Assembly (NCBI GenBank): GCA_018268255.1
Contig: JAFDWX010000001.1
Span: 186,001 to 250,000 of the forward strand
Length of the DNA stretch: 64,000 nucleotides
From: Armatimonadota bacterium
GTDB lineage: Bacteria > Armatimonadota > Fimbriimonadia > Fimbriimonadales > Fimbriimonadaceae
Direction: 5' to 3'
Shown here: one piece after another, positions 17,267 to 25,061 of the stretch
How positions within the stretch are numbered: the stretch's first letter is position 1
How the letters are laid out: the number at the start of each line of letters is the position of its first letter
Program-made: the position numbers and the translations under genes
The notes under the pieces: generated by a model
The model's database searches: none
What the model was told of the DNA's origin: nothing
What the model saw: the letters and a program-made list of their open reading frames with translations, nothing else

Positions 17267-17590
17267 ATGTCTGAAAACATGGAAGCTTGGAGATCGATGG
17301 ATGGTTCCGACGGATTTGTCTGTAAGCCGTTCATCCACATCATATTTCAACGAGGGCCGGTTCACGATCACGGCATCAATGGATGCCGAATCGAAGATGT
17401 GATTGAGGTTCTCCAAAACCGCCTGTTGGACCACCAGGGCCGAGAACTGGCTTGCGAGGAAAATGCGCAGGCTCTCTACCATTTGGATCTTGCCAGAGAA
17501 GCCCTTCTGCTCCGCCATCGTCGACGTGAAGACCAAGGCGTGCTGAATCAGCCGGAGCGGCACGTTAGCGGTGAAGGCGTCCCAGCTTAA
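17267..17590 (+). CDS. Small protein resembling the Acb2/Tad1-type hairpin family of phage signal sponges
   Basis: The ATG has AGGAGG five to six bases upstream, as strong as that of the preceding gene. The 107-aa product has a short strand (FIHIIFQRGPV, residues 22-32), a Gly-Xaa-Asn-Gly turn and a helix (NGCRIEDVIEVLQNRLLDHQ). A second helix pair reads ACEENAQALYHLDLAREALL and then LRHRRREDQGV. The pattern (F-Q-x-G-P, G-x-N-G, E-D-V-L, Q, A-C-x-E-N-A, A-L-x-x-L, R-x-x-x-R-x-x-x-G-V) matches what I remember of small phage proteins now named Acb2/Tad1-domain. Family members bind cyclic nucleotides or gcADPR isomers. The match is from memory; the ligand, if any, is unknown. Confidence 0.6.
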   Translation: MSENMEAWRSMDGSDGFVCKPFIHIIFQRGPVHDHGINGCRIEDVIEVLQNRLLDHQGRELACEENAQALYHLDLAREALLLRHRRREDQGVLNQPERHVSGEGVPA

Positions 17591-17642
17591 CTCCCTAACA
17601 TCCCAACAATCGCCTCGTTCTGGAATTCCAGGGCGGGGCTCT

Positions 17643-18575
17643 TTAGTGCGCGACAGCCATCCGGGTGATATGGGTCCCCTCGGACGAAGGATCCAGAATC
17701 CAGTATCGCGACTTGAGACCAGCCGCAGCAAATGCCGCATTCATGCTCCTGCCGATTCGGTCATAGCCGTCGCGAGCAAAGGCGATCACACCTGGACCAG
17801 CACCGCTCAGCGAAACGCTCACGGCTCCCGCTTCGAGCGCCCCCTTCTTAGCCTCAAGGGCTCCGGGAATGGCAGGAAGGCGATAGGGTTCGTGGATTTT
17901 GTCGTTCATTGATCGCGCCAACATCGCATCATCGCCCATTCGTAGAGCTTCGGCGACCAACATGGCTCGGCCGATGTTGAAGATGGAATCCGACTTCGAG
18001 TAGGAGTTGGGCAGGGCGGCACGCGCCTGGGTCGTCAGATAGGCGTACTCCGGCACGCAGACCACCGTTTTTATGGGGACATACGGAATTCGTTGGGTGA
18101 GGACCGTGTTGCCATCTGGAACGACAATCACAAATCCCCCAAGGAGGGCCGGGGCAACATTATCGCCGTGGCCTTCGATCTCCACAGACCGCTGAAGGAT
18201 CTGCACTCGATCCAAATCGGCAGGGTCGTTTTCGAGTACGGCCTGCGACAATGCTTGGCCGAAAATGACACCCGCTAGAGTCGCCGTGGAGCTGGATCCC
18301 AAGCCGCTTGCGGCGGGGACGGTGTTGTGACAGATGATGCGTGCTCCCCTAGGGGGTTCCAGCCCAAGTCTGGAGCACTCTTCCAACAGGGTGTGTGCGA
18401 CAAGATTGCTCGAGTCGCACGCGAGGACACCTTCACCCTCACCATGAGTCTCGACCCGAATATCGTCGCCGCCGATGTGAAGTTCGAATGTGTTCCACAA
18501 GTCCAGAGCCAGACCCATGCAATCGAATCCGGGGCCCAAATTAGCAGTGGTTGCAGGGATGCGAACTCTGATCAT
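17643..18575 (-). CDS. thrB: Homoserine kinase
   Basis: A GHMP-family kinase that phosphorylates homoserine for threonine synthesis. The 310-aa product begins MIRVRIPATTANLGPGFD, the classic ThrB start. It has the ATP-binding motif VPAASGLGSSSTA (about residues 88-100) and the C-terminal SVSLSGAGPGVIAFA of motif III. It lies directly after thrC with a gap of four bases, so the two form an operon. Length and motifs are normal. The homoserine dehydrogenase gene is not in this window. Confidence 0.96.
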   Translation of the reverse strand: MIRVRIPATTANLGPGFDCMGLALDLWNTFELHIGGDDIRVETHGEGEGVLACDSSNLVAHTLLEECSRLGLEPPRGARIICHNTVPAASGLGSSSTATLAGVIFGQALSQAVLENDPADLDRVQILQRSVEIEGHGDNVAPALLGGFVIVVPDGNTVLTQRIPYVPIKTVVCVPEYAYLTTQARAALPNSYSKSDSIFNIGRAMLVAEALRMGDDAMLARSMNDKIHEPYRLPAIPGALEAKKGALEAGAVSVSLSGAGPGVIAFARDGYDRIGRSMNAAFAAAGLKSRYWILDPSSEGTHITRMAVAH

Positions 18576-18579
18576 CGTC

Positions 18580-19656
18580 CTAGACCTTGAGATGCTTCTT
18601 TAGGGCTTCCAGCTTCGCGTCGATGGTTATCGGAGGCTGAACATCGGCCGTGGCACTGTCCGGATCCTTGAGCCCGTGGCCGGTCAGCACACAAACAATC
18701 GTTTCACCCTCAATGACTAGCCCTTGCTGAACGGATTTGCGCAAACCCGCCACACCAGCAGCAGAAGAGGGCTCGCAAAAGACGCCTTCGAGTCGAGATA
18801 GGGCGTGATACGCTTCGAAGATCTCCTCATCCGTTACCGCCAGGATGTGACCTCCAGATTCTTGGAGGGCCTGTTCAGCTTGCTTCCATCGAGCAGGATT
18901 TCCAATTCGAATAGCAGTTGCCCGCGTCTCAGGTTGCTCAATCCTCCTGCCCAACACTATCGGAGCCGAACCGGACGCTTGGGCGCCGAGGAGCTTTGGC
19001 CGACGCTTCTCTCGACAGCCACACGTGTTGGGACATTCCCCTGCAGAGCATTCGGAGAAGCCCATCCAGTAGGCGCTGATATTCCCAGCGTTCCCTACTG
19101 GCAAGCAAAGACGATCAGGCATCGCTCCAAGCTGTTCACAGATTTCCCATGCTGCGGTCTTTTGACCTTCCAGTCGTGCCGGATTAACGCTGTTCACCAA
19201 AACGATGGGCGACGTGGACGCTATCTCCCGAACAAGATTGAGTCCATCATCAAAGGAACCTCGGATCGAAACAACCTCTGCACCATACGCCACCGACGCC
19301 GCGAGCTTGCCCAAGGCGATTTTGCCGTCGGGAATCAGCACGATGCAACGCAATCCGGCACGCGCAGCGTAAGCCGCCGCGCTCGCGCTCGTGTTCCCTG
19401 TACTCGCGCAAATTACTGCTTCGGCGTTTTCGGCAACGGCCTGGGTGATCGCCGTGGTCATGCCGCGATCTTTGAAGGATCCTGTCGGATTCAATCCCTC
19501 GTATTTGACAAATACCTGCGCGCCACCGCCGATCCAAGTTGATAATCTCGGAACTGGGATCAGAGGAGTGTTACCTTCGCACAGCGTAACTGGTTGCACA
19601 TACTGGGCAATCCGCAACGCCGCGCCATATCTGTTGATAAGCCCCTGCCACCGCAT
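18580..19656 (-). CDS. thrC: Threonine synthase, PLP-dependent
   Basis: The 358-aa product belongs to the short bacterial type of threonine synthase. The PLP-binding Lys is in NPTGSFKDRGM (about residues 56-66), followed by ICASTGNTSASAAAYAA and LPVGNAGNISAYWMGF. An unusual feature is a Cys-rich stretch at about residues 199-216 (ECSAGECPNTCGCREKRR), where most homologues have a shorter loop before the PRxxGxQAxG segment; four Cys in 13 residues could bind a metal. The frame stays consistent on both sides. thrB follows after four bases. Confidence 0.93.
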   Translation of the reverse strand: MRWQGLINRYGAALRIAQYVQPVTLCEGNTPLIPVPRLSTWIGGGAQVFVKYEGLNPTGSFKDRGMTTAITQAVAENAEAVICASTGNTSASAAAYAARAGLRCIVLIPDGKIALGKLAASVAYGAEVVSIRGSFDDGLNLVREIASTSPIVLVNSVNPARLEGQKTAAWEICEQLGAMPDRLCLPVGNAGNISAYWMGFSECSAGECPNTCGCREKRRPKLLGAQASGSAPIVLGRRIEQPETRATAIRIGNPARWKQAEQALQESGGHILAVTDEEIFEAYHALSRLEGVFCEPSSAAGVAGLRKSVQQGLVIEGETIVCVLTGHGLKDPDSATADVQPPITIDAKLEALKKHLKV

Positions 19657-19691
19657 TGATAAAACTCGTGCCGAACTTCCGGTAGCTTACG

Positions 19692-21002
19692 CTACTCGGT
19701 TGGCTGGTTAACATTTTCGGAGCGAATGATGCGAAGGCTCAGGAGCCACGCTGCCGTAACGCAAAGAGCGCATCCAAGAAACGGTGAATATCGCCCGAAG
19801 CTCGGTGAAATGAACTGAAAGTGAGCGTACATCCAGCCTCCGAGCGGAGCACCGATGATCGCACCAAGCCCCTGGGCAGTCATCACGGCACCAATGTTAA
19901 CGGCTCGACGTTTGCAATCAATTTCGCTCACGCTGGCGTACCAAGCCGGAATTGCAAGGAGAAAACCGACTCCCAAAGGAATGCCTCCCAACGCAAGTGC
20001 AAGTGTCGATCGCAGCCAAGGAACCACCGCTCCTGCTGAAACCAGTAGCAGACCTCCAGCGCACAGTCCCAATCCGAGGTGCACGGCTCTGACGCGTCCG
20101 ATCCGTTCGCCAATTCGAGACATCGGCACCGAGAGCACAGCCATCGCGATTGCGCCTGGCAACACGAGAAAGCCGAATTGCGTCTCGCTCATGTTGAACT
20201 GGTCTTTGGCAAAAAGCTTAATGATCACCATCGGAAATCCGATTCCGGCAAAGGTGATCAACCCTAAAACGATGTACTGGGGAATGCTCTTGAGCGCATT
20301 GAGGAACTGAGAAACTTCGGAGGGCTTGTCGGATTCATGGACAGTCTCGACGTTACTGCTCCGCATCTCCTGCCCAGAGGGGACATATCGGTAGGAGAGA
20401 TAGGCTGCGGACATGAATAAGAACGCCGCAAAGTACAGCGATGGCGTTTTTTCACCGGAGAACTGAGCAAGGAAGCGCCCGAACAAGTCGTTAAAGATTC
20501 CACCCAAGGGCAGAGCCATGGCAATGCCGAGCAGGTAACAAGTGTTCAGGAGCGACATGGATTCTTGCCGTTCGTTATCAGCCACTAAATCGCCCATCAG
20601 GGCAAACGCCGCAGGCCAAATCATCGCCGCGCCGATTCCATCCATCACCCGCAGAAACATGAGGGCGATCGTCTCGCCTGCACCCCACCCGTGATGGGGA
20701 ATGAGCATCGTGAACAAGCAAGTCGCGACGCTGAAGGCTGGCCCCAGCACCATCAGCCGACGCCTTCCGTACGTATCGGCCAGGTGACCCATGGGGCTTT
20801 TGAACAGCGCCTCGCTGAGCAAGAACGCGACGACGACCAATCCGATAATCCCCTCGGAAAGTCCCCGATCCTCCCGAAGGTACACGGGCATGGTCGATAT
20901 GTTCAGCACCGCGTAGCCGATTTCCACCAGCAAAGCGATCAGCAAAAGTCGCGCGACTGCCGGACGTCGGTAAAGCGGAACCGGTTTGGCGTTCGGCTCC
21001 AT
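19692..21002 (-). CDS. Major facilitator superfamily transporter
   Basis: The 436-aa product has about 12 hydrophobic helices. The MFS signature loop between helices 2 and 3 reads GHLADTYGRRRLMVLG (about residues 72-90), with a matching loop SRIGERIGRVRAVHLG between helices 8 and 9. It would be an inner-membrane proton-coupled exporter. The substrate cannot be told; drug or sugar efflux is usual for this subfamily. A cytoplasmic loop at about 210-230 is charged, as expected between the two halves. It lies 35 bases upstream of thrC on the same strand, so it might be co-transcribed with thrC and thrB; an amino-acid exporter is one possibility but unproven. Confidence 0.92.
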   Translation of the reverse strand: MEPNAKPVPLYRRPAVARLLLIALLVEIGYAVLNISTMPVYLREDRGLSEGIIGLVVVAFLLSEALFKSPMGHLADTYGRRRLMVLGPAFSVATCLFTMLIPHHGWGAGETIALMFLRVMDGIGAAMIWPAAFALMGDLVADNERQESMSLLNTCYLLGIAMALPLGGIFNDLFGRFLAQFSGEKTPSLYFAAFLFMSAAYLSYRYVPSGQEMRSSNVETVHESDKPSEVSQFLNALKSIPQYIVLGLITFAGIGFPMVIIKLFAKDQFNMSETQFGFLVLPGAIAMAVLSVPMSRIGERIGRVRAVHLGLGLCAGGLLLVSAGAVVPWLRSTLALALGGIPLGVGFLLAIPAWYASVSEIDCKRRAVNIGAVMTAQGLGAIIGAPLGGWMYAHFQFISPSFGRYSPFLGCALCVTAAWLLSLRIIRSENVNQPTE

Positions 21003-21110
21003 GCGTTTGTTAGTCTAGCAAATACGAGTTCAGAGTCTCCTCCGATTCACATCTTCGTACTCAAATCATTCTCGTCTGGATTTTGTCGAAGCGTTTCGAT
21101 AAAGTCGTGT

Positions 21111-21116
21111 TAGAAT
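21111..21116 (+). promoter_or_regulatory. Candidate extended -10 box of the GH16 gene (leaderless arrangement)
   Basis: TAGAAT, preceded by TGT (an extended -10 TGn), ends six bases before the ATG at 21123. Transcription would start at or beside the start codon. No Shine-Dalgarno sequence is present. Confidence 0.45.
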
Positions 21117-21122
21117 TAGTTC

Positions 21123-22448
21123 ATGGTTCGCCCTTCCCTCGCCGTGGCCCTATGCTGGCTGGCTACTAGCGCAGGAGCACAATCCTGGAACTCAGTTTGG
21201 TCGGATTCGTTCGGTTCTGGTACTTATCCAAACGCTCAAAACTGGGGCTACGAACTTGGAGCGAATGGTTGGGGCAACGGGGAGCTCCAAAACTACACCA
21301 ACCGCCTGGTTAACGCACGGATCGACACGACCTCTGAGGGAAAACTCGTGATCGAAGCTCGACGGGACTATTACCAGAACGTCGAGTACTCCAGCGCGCG
21401 TCTGCTGACTGTTCCCACATGGACTTATGGAAAGTTCGAGGTCCGCGCCAAGATTCCGAGCGGGCGAGGCACCTGGCCGGCCATTTGGATGCTTCCTGCT
21501 GCGCAGTCGTACGGAACAGCTTATTGGCCAGACAACGGAGAGATCGACATCATGGAGCACGTGGGCTACGATCCGGGCCGAATCCACTGCACTGTGCATA
21601 CGAAAGCCTACAACCACATGCTCGGAAACCATCCCACCAACAACACTGTGGTGGCGGATCCATTTGGCACGTATCACACCTACACCTGTGAGTGGCAACC
21701 CCACCAAATCAAGCTGTACGTGGATGGCTTTACTGTCTTGGCATGGGCCCGACAAGGAGGTGATTGGACCCGCTGGCCGTTCAACAAGCCGTTTTCTTTC
21801 CGACTTAACATTGCGGTAGGCGGAAGCTGGGGCGGAGCGCAGGGCGTTGACCCGAACGCATTTCCAACTTCCATGTCGATCGATTCGATTTCCGTATCCA
21901 AGGCATCCTCAATGCCATTCGGCACAGCACCCGTGTTGCCTGGGACCATCGAGGCTGAGAATTTTGACGATGGTGGTGAGGGATTCGGCTACCACGACCT
22001 CGATGCCACCAACCAATCGGGCCAAAACTGGCGGGGCTTGGGCGTAGATGTCGGAGCCGTGATTCCCAGCGAAGCTTCGCGCTGTATCGGGTGGATTGGG
22101 ACCGATGAATGGATAAACTACACGTTTCGGTCGACTGGAAATTGGGTTGGCGATCTGTTTTTCCGCGTCGCGTCGATTTACAACTCCCGGAGTTTCTCGG
22201 TTGAGCTCGACGACAAATTGATTTCAGCGAATGTCACCGTGCCCAACACGGGCAATTGGGATGCATTCAAAACAGTCGCGCTGCCCAACGTTGCAATCTC
22301 GAAAGGGACGCATAAACTCCGGATACTGGCGAACAACGGCGATTGGAACCTCAACTGGATCAAGTTTTCGGCATATAAAGGCGGACAGCCTCCGGTAGTT
22401 GGAACGCCTGGGATCGCGCCTCCGCCGGTGAGGCGATTGCCTCGATAG
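21123..22448 (+). CDS. Secreted GH16 endo-beta-glucanase with C-terminal CBM6-type module
   Basis: The signal peptide is residues 1-19 (cleaved after SAGA). The GH16 domain covers about residues 22-262. It has YTNRLVNARID, WTYGKFEVRAKIPSGRGTWPA-type strands and the catalytic motif GEIDIMEHVG, with nucleophile Glu140 and acid/base Glu145. This EIDIMEH form (with the extra Met) is typical of laminarinase-type endo-beta-1,3-glucanases. Residues about 270-420 carry a CBM6-like module (TIEAENFDDGGEG, then WINYTF and a late NLNWIKF). The enzyme would be released or surface-bound and would attack beta-glucans. The stop lies nine bases from the end of the convergent acyltransferase gene. Confidence 0.94.
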   Translation: MVRPSLAVALCWLATSAGAQSWNSVWSDSFGSGTYPNAQNWGYELGANGWGNGELQNYTNRLVNARIDTTSEGKLVIEARRDYYQNVEYSSARLLTVPTWTYGKFEVRAKIPSGRGTWPAIWMLPAAQSYGTAYWPDNGEIDIMEHVGYDPGRIHCTVHTKAYNHMLGNHPTNNTVVADPFGTYHTYTCEWQPHQIKLYVDGFTVLAWARQGGDWTRWPFNKPFSFRLNIAVGGSWGGAQGVDPNAFPTSMSIDSISVSKASSMPFGTAPVLPGTIEAENFDDGGEGFGYHDLDATNQSGQNWRGLGVDVGAVIPSEASRCIGWIGTDEWINYTFRSTGNWVGDLFFRVASIYNSRSFSVELDDKLISANVTVPNTGNWDAFKTVALPNVAISKGTHKLRILANNGDWNLNWIKFSAYKGGQPPVVGTPGIAPPPVRRLPR

Positions 22449-22456
22449 CCAGCGGC

Positions 22457-23071
22457 CTACTCGATACGCGAAAGTAAGCCGTCTTCGCCCACCCGGTAAC
22501 GGAACCCATGTTCTCCCGGGCAGACGAGATTGCCGGATTCGTTTTCGCGCAAGGTGAGGCCACACTCGCATGCCCATCCGATCTGTCGCGCCGGGACGCC
22601 GACCATGAGCGCATAGGGCTTCACATCTTTGGTGACAACTGCCCCAGCGGCGACAAAAGCCCATTCGCCGATGGTCACGCCGCAGACAATCGTGCAGTTC
22701 GCTCCAAGGCTCGCACCGTGTTTCACCAATGTTTGGTGATAGTCGCTGCTTGTGTTTCGCGGATACGCGCATCGGGGAGTCAGCACGTTGGTGAACACCA
22801 TGCTCGGGCCGCAGAACACATAGTTCTCCAAGACGACGCCCTCATAAAGGCTGACGTTGTTCTGGATTTTGCAGAAATCACCAACCTTTACATTGCTGGC
22901 GACAAGCACATTTTGGCCAATGCTCACCTTTTTGCCGATGACCGAGGTCGAGCTCACATGGGTGTAATGCCAGATTCGTGTTCCCTCGCCTATCTGCGCT
23001 CCCTCATCGATGTAGGCCGACTCATGGGCGGTGAATCCACCCGGAAATTCTTTAACTTGCGACATCCTCAA
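22457..23071 (-). CDS. Left-handed beta-helix acyltransferase (sugar N-acetyltransferase, WlbB/WbbJ type)
   Basis: The 204-aa product is built of hexapeptide repeats: [47 protein letters not shown] and then [17 protein letters not shown]. That forms a left-handed parallel beta-helix. The sequence layout is that of UDP-N-acetylaminosugar acetyltransferases used in O-antigen or S-layer glycan synthesis. Candidate catalytic His residues lie in RIWHYTHV and in the loop with [12 protein letters not shown]-terminal tail of about 30 residues has two Cys pairs (CECG and later CPGEHG) that look like a small zinc ribbon. No other sugar-pathway gene is adjacent. A GAGTTGAGG ribosome binding site precedes the ATG. 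Confidence 0.92.
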   Translation of the reverse strand: MRMSQVKEFPGGFTAHESAYIDEGAQIGEGTRIWHYTHVSSTSVIGKKVSIGQNVLVASNVKVGDFCKIQNNVSLYEGVVLENYVFCGPSMVFTNVLTPRCAYPRNTSSDYHQTLVKHGASLGANCTIVCGVTIGEWAFVAAGAVVTKDVKPYALMVGVPARQIGWACECGLTLRENESGNLVCPGEHGFRYRVGEDGLLSRIE

Positions 23072-23146
23072 CTCCTATTGTGCCTTGGTTGGCAATACCT
23101 GCGCCCGCGATGAAGGACGTCAAAATTTAACTGCAACTAAACTGCC

Positions 23147-23341
23147 ATGTCGGAGGTGAGTCGTGAGACAACAAGATTCAAGTTCTCAGGATTCTCCATC
23201 GCAGACCTACTCATTTTTGTAGTTTTAATAGCCCAATTTACATAGAATGGCTCGTATACTTAGCGGTATCTCGGGTCGACTTTGAGCGCAAGAAACTTGT
23301 ACCCAAAGGCACAAATCTGATCTCGACCACTCCTGTCATTG
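23147..23341 (+). pseudogene. Possible small membrane protein gene with an internal frameshift
   Basis: This 277-base gap between two minus-strand genes holds an ATG at 23147 that gives 32 residues (including FSIADLLIFVVLIAQF, a single membrane helix) before TAG at 23243. From 23245, one base back in frame, a further 32 codons are open (EWLVYLAVSRVDFERKK and onwards) to TAG at about 23341. Both halves look coding. The whole could be one decayed or frameshifted protein of about 65 residues of the short FSxxDLL type seen in Planctomycetes, or chance. Weak evidence. Confidence 0.25.
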
Positions 23342-23348
23342 CCGAGCG

Positions 23349-25001
23349 CTAGCGACCCAAGCTCTGCTGGTAGAGATCAGCCAAAACCTCAGGGGTGACA
23401 GGTTCGATGCCCTTCTCCCTGAGATAGCTTCCGATTCCCGGAAGCGAGTCCACCGGGTAATTCCAATTCAGCAGAAAGATGTGGAGGAATCTCGGGCACT
23501 TGGGATCGGCGACCATGCGGTCGATTTCTTTCCTCAGGGGCTCAGGACCATTGGAGTCGTGAAGGCAATGGAAGATACCGACCTGGTTGATCGATTCTAA
23601 CGCTCTGCCGAAGTCATCCGTGACCTTTCCGTAGCCACCCATAATGGCCTTGATCCCCTTGGAGCCCCACGCGTAGTAGTTGATCCAATCGCTGGAAGGA
23701 GGCCCGTATCGCATGACCCAGAGCCACTTCATCCCTGAGAGGCCGCAAGCTTCATTTGTTTGATCCAAAAAGCCCTGAATCACCTGCTTTCGCTCGTCGC
23801 CGTACGCCTTTCCGTACTCATCCAGGGCAATATAACCCACCCCGCTGACGCCGGTACCGATCGAGTCGCCAGCAGGCATCGTGGCAAGGTTCCACTCATA
23901 AACCGGAGGCGCAAGTTCCCTTAAGGTTGGCCCCATGGTCCAACTCATCGGAAAATCACGCTTGATCTTGCTATCGAGGTAGCCGGGGAAGAAATTCAGC
24001 CACGTGCAGAGGTTGTCGCCATCCGACATCACAACTGCCGCGTACTTTTTCCCAGGCTCCAACTTGGGTTTGATTGCTTTGACAGGAATCTGCTTCTCGC
24101 TCGGTTTGAAACACGTCCAAAAGCTCAAGTTGGTGAACAAATCCGTTGGCACGAGCCACTTGCCCCGTTGACTCAGGAAAGTGACGCCCGGACCTTCTCC
24201 CGGCCCGTGTCCTTCTCCAGACCACGGGTAGCCCAGGCAAGGAATGTTGGGCGACCAATTCTTCTCCAGCAATTGCCCGAGAAATCGCTCCTCTCCGGAT
24301 CGATCGGCACCGTAGAGTCTCTTTTCCTGGTCCCCGGTTAGCCAGAACGTGAAAATCCGGTTCGCGACCTGATAATCGCGCAACTCCGCCGGAACGTGAG
24401 CTGGTGTCGGTCCTGGTGGGGAGATTGCGATCGCTTTGCGGTTGAACTCCTTGCCGTATTTTTCAACGAGCCAAGCATAGGCTGCAACATTGGACTCGAA
24501 TCGGTCTCTAAGATCGACCTTAATTTCCAGGTCCAGATTATCCGCCAGCTTTGGATCCGCCACAAGGAGCGCCCTTTCACACCCAGCCACGGTCGTGGCG
24601 ATATCTCCCAGCTGATACGGTTTTCGGTCGAATACAACGGCCCTCCGGACTCCGGCAAGCTTGACCATCTCTCGAAAGTCGGTGATCGTCTTCTTAAGGC
24701 TCACACGCTTGGTCGCGACAAGATATTTGAGCCACGACTCATCCTGCGGACTCCAAATCAGATAGAGCTTGGTTCCTCGAGATGCGTGCGAGTTGTAGAG
24801 CCCCTGAACACTTGCCGCAAGGCAACGTTCTGGGAAACCTTTGAATTCGCGCAGATCGAACGCGAGGACATCTTTGGGCTCTGCACCTGCTGATGGGTAG
24901 AAATCTGTTGAAATAACGGCACCTTTCAACTCCACACCTTGGGCGAGAGCTGAACTGAAAACAGCTCCAACCATGAATCCAAAGACCAACTCCATCCGCA
25001 T
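23349..25001 (-). CDS. Secreted GxGYxYxP-family protein (putative glycoside hydrolase)
   Basis: The signal peptide covers residues 1-20 (MRMELVFGFMVGAVFSSALA). The 550-aa product has a long N-terminal region followed by AVVMSDGDNLCTWL, then PMSWTMGP, and a GVSGVGYIALDEYG segment where the family signature GxGYxYxP would lie. Here it is only partly kept, with Ile-Ala instead of Tyr-x-Pro. The acidic SDGDN turn is strongly family-like. Members are extracytoplasmic, occur next to polysaccharide-degrading genes and are thought to be glycosidases, but no activity is established to my knowledge. The gene is divergent from ubiD. Confidence 0.8.
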   Translation of the reverse strand: MRMELVFGFMVGAVFSSALAQGVELKGAVISTDFYPSAGAEPKDVLAFDLREFKGFPERCLAASVQGLYNSHASRGTKLYLIWSPQDESWLKYLVATKRVSLKKTITDFREMVKLAGVRRAVVFDRKPYQLGDIATTVAGCERALLVADPKLADNLDLEIKVDLRDRFESNVAAYAWLVEKYGKEFNRKAIAISPPGPTPAHVPAELRDYQVANRIFTFWLTGDQEKRLYGADRSGEERFLGQLLEKNWSPNIPCLGYPWSGEGHGPGEGPGVTFLSQRGKWLVPTDLFTNLSFWTCFKPSEKQIPVKAIKPKLEPGKKYAAVVMSDGDNLCTWLNFFPGYLDSKIKRDFPMSWTMGPTLRELAPPVYEWNLATMPAGDSIGTGVSGVGYIALDEYGKAYGDERKQVIQGFLDQTNEACGLSGMKWLWVMRYGPPSSDWINYYAWGSKGIKAIMGGYGKVTDDFGRALESINQVGIFHCLHDSNGPEPLRKEIDRMVADPKCPRFLHIFLLNWNYPVDSLPGIGSYLREKGIEPVTPEVLADLYQQSLGR

Positions 25002-25061
25002 ACTTCCAAATTACCACGCGACCGAAAGGACCGCGAACCGCGTAGAATCAAGCCGATCTGC

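Noticed and set aside
17591-17642. GC-rich partial inverted repeat (CTGGAATTCCAG) after the 107-aa gene
   Set aside because: A palindrome is present, but the stem is short and the T-tract weak, so I do not call a terminator.
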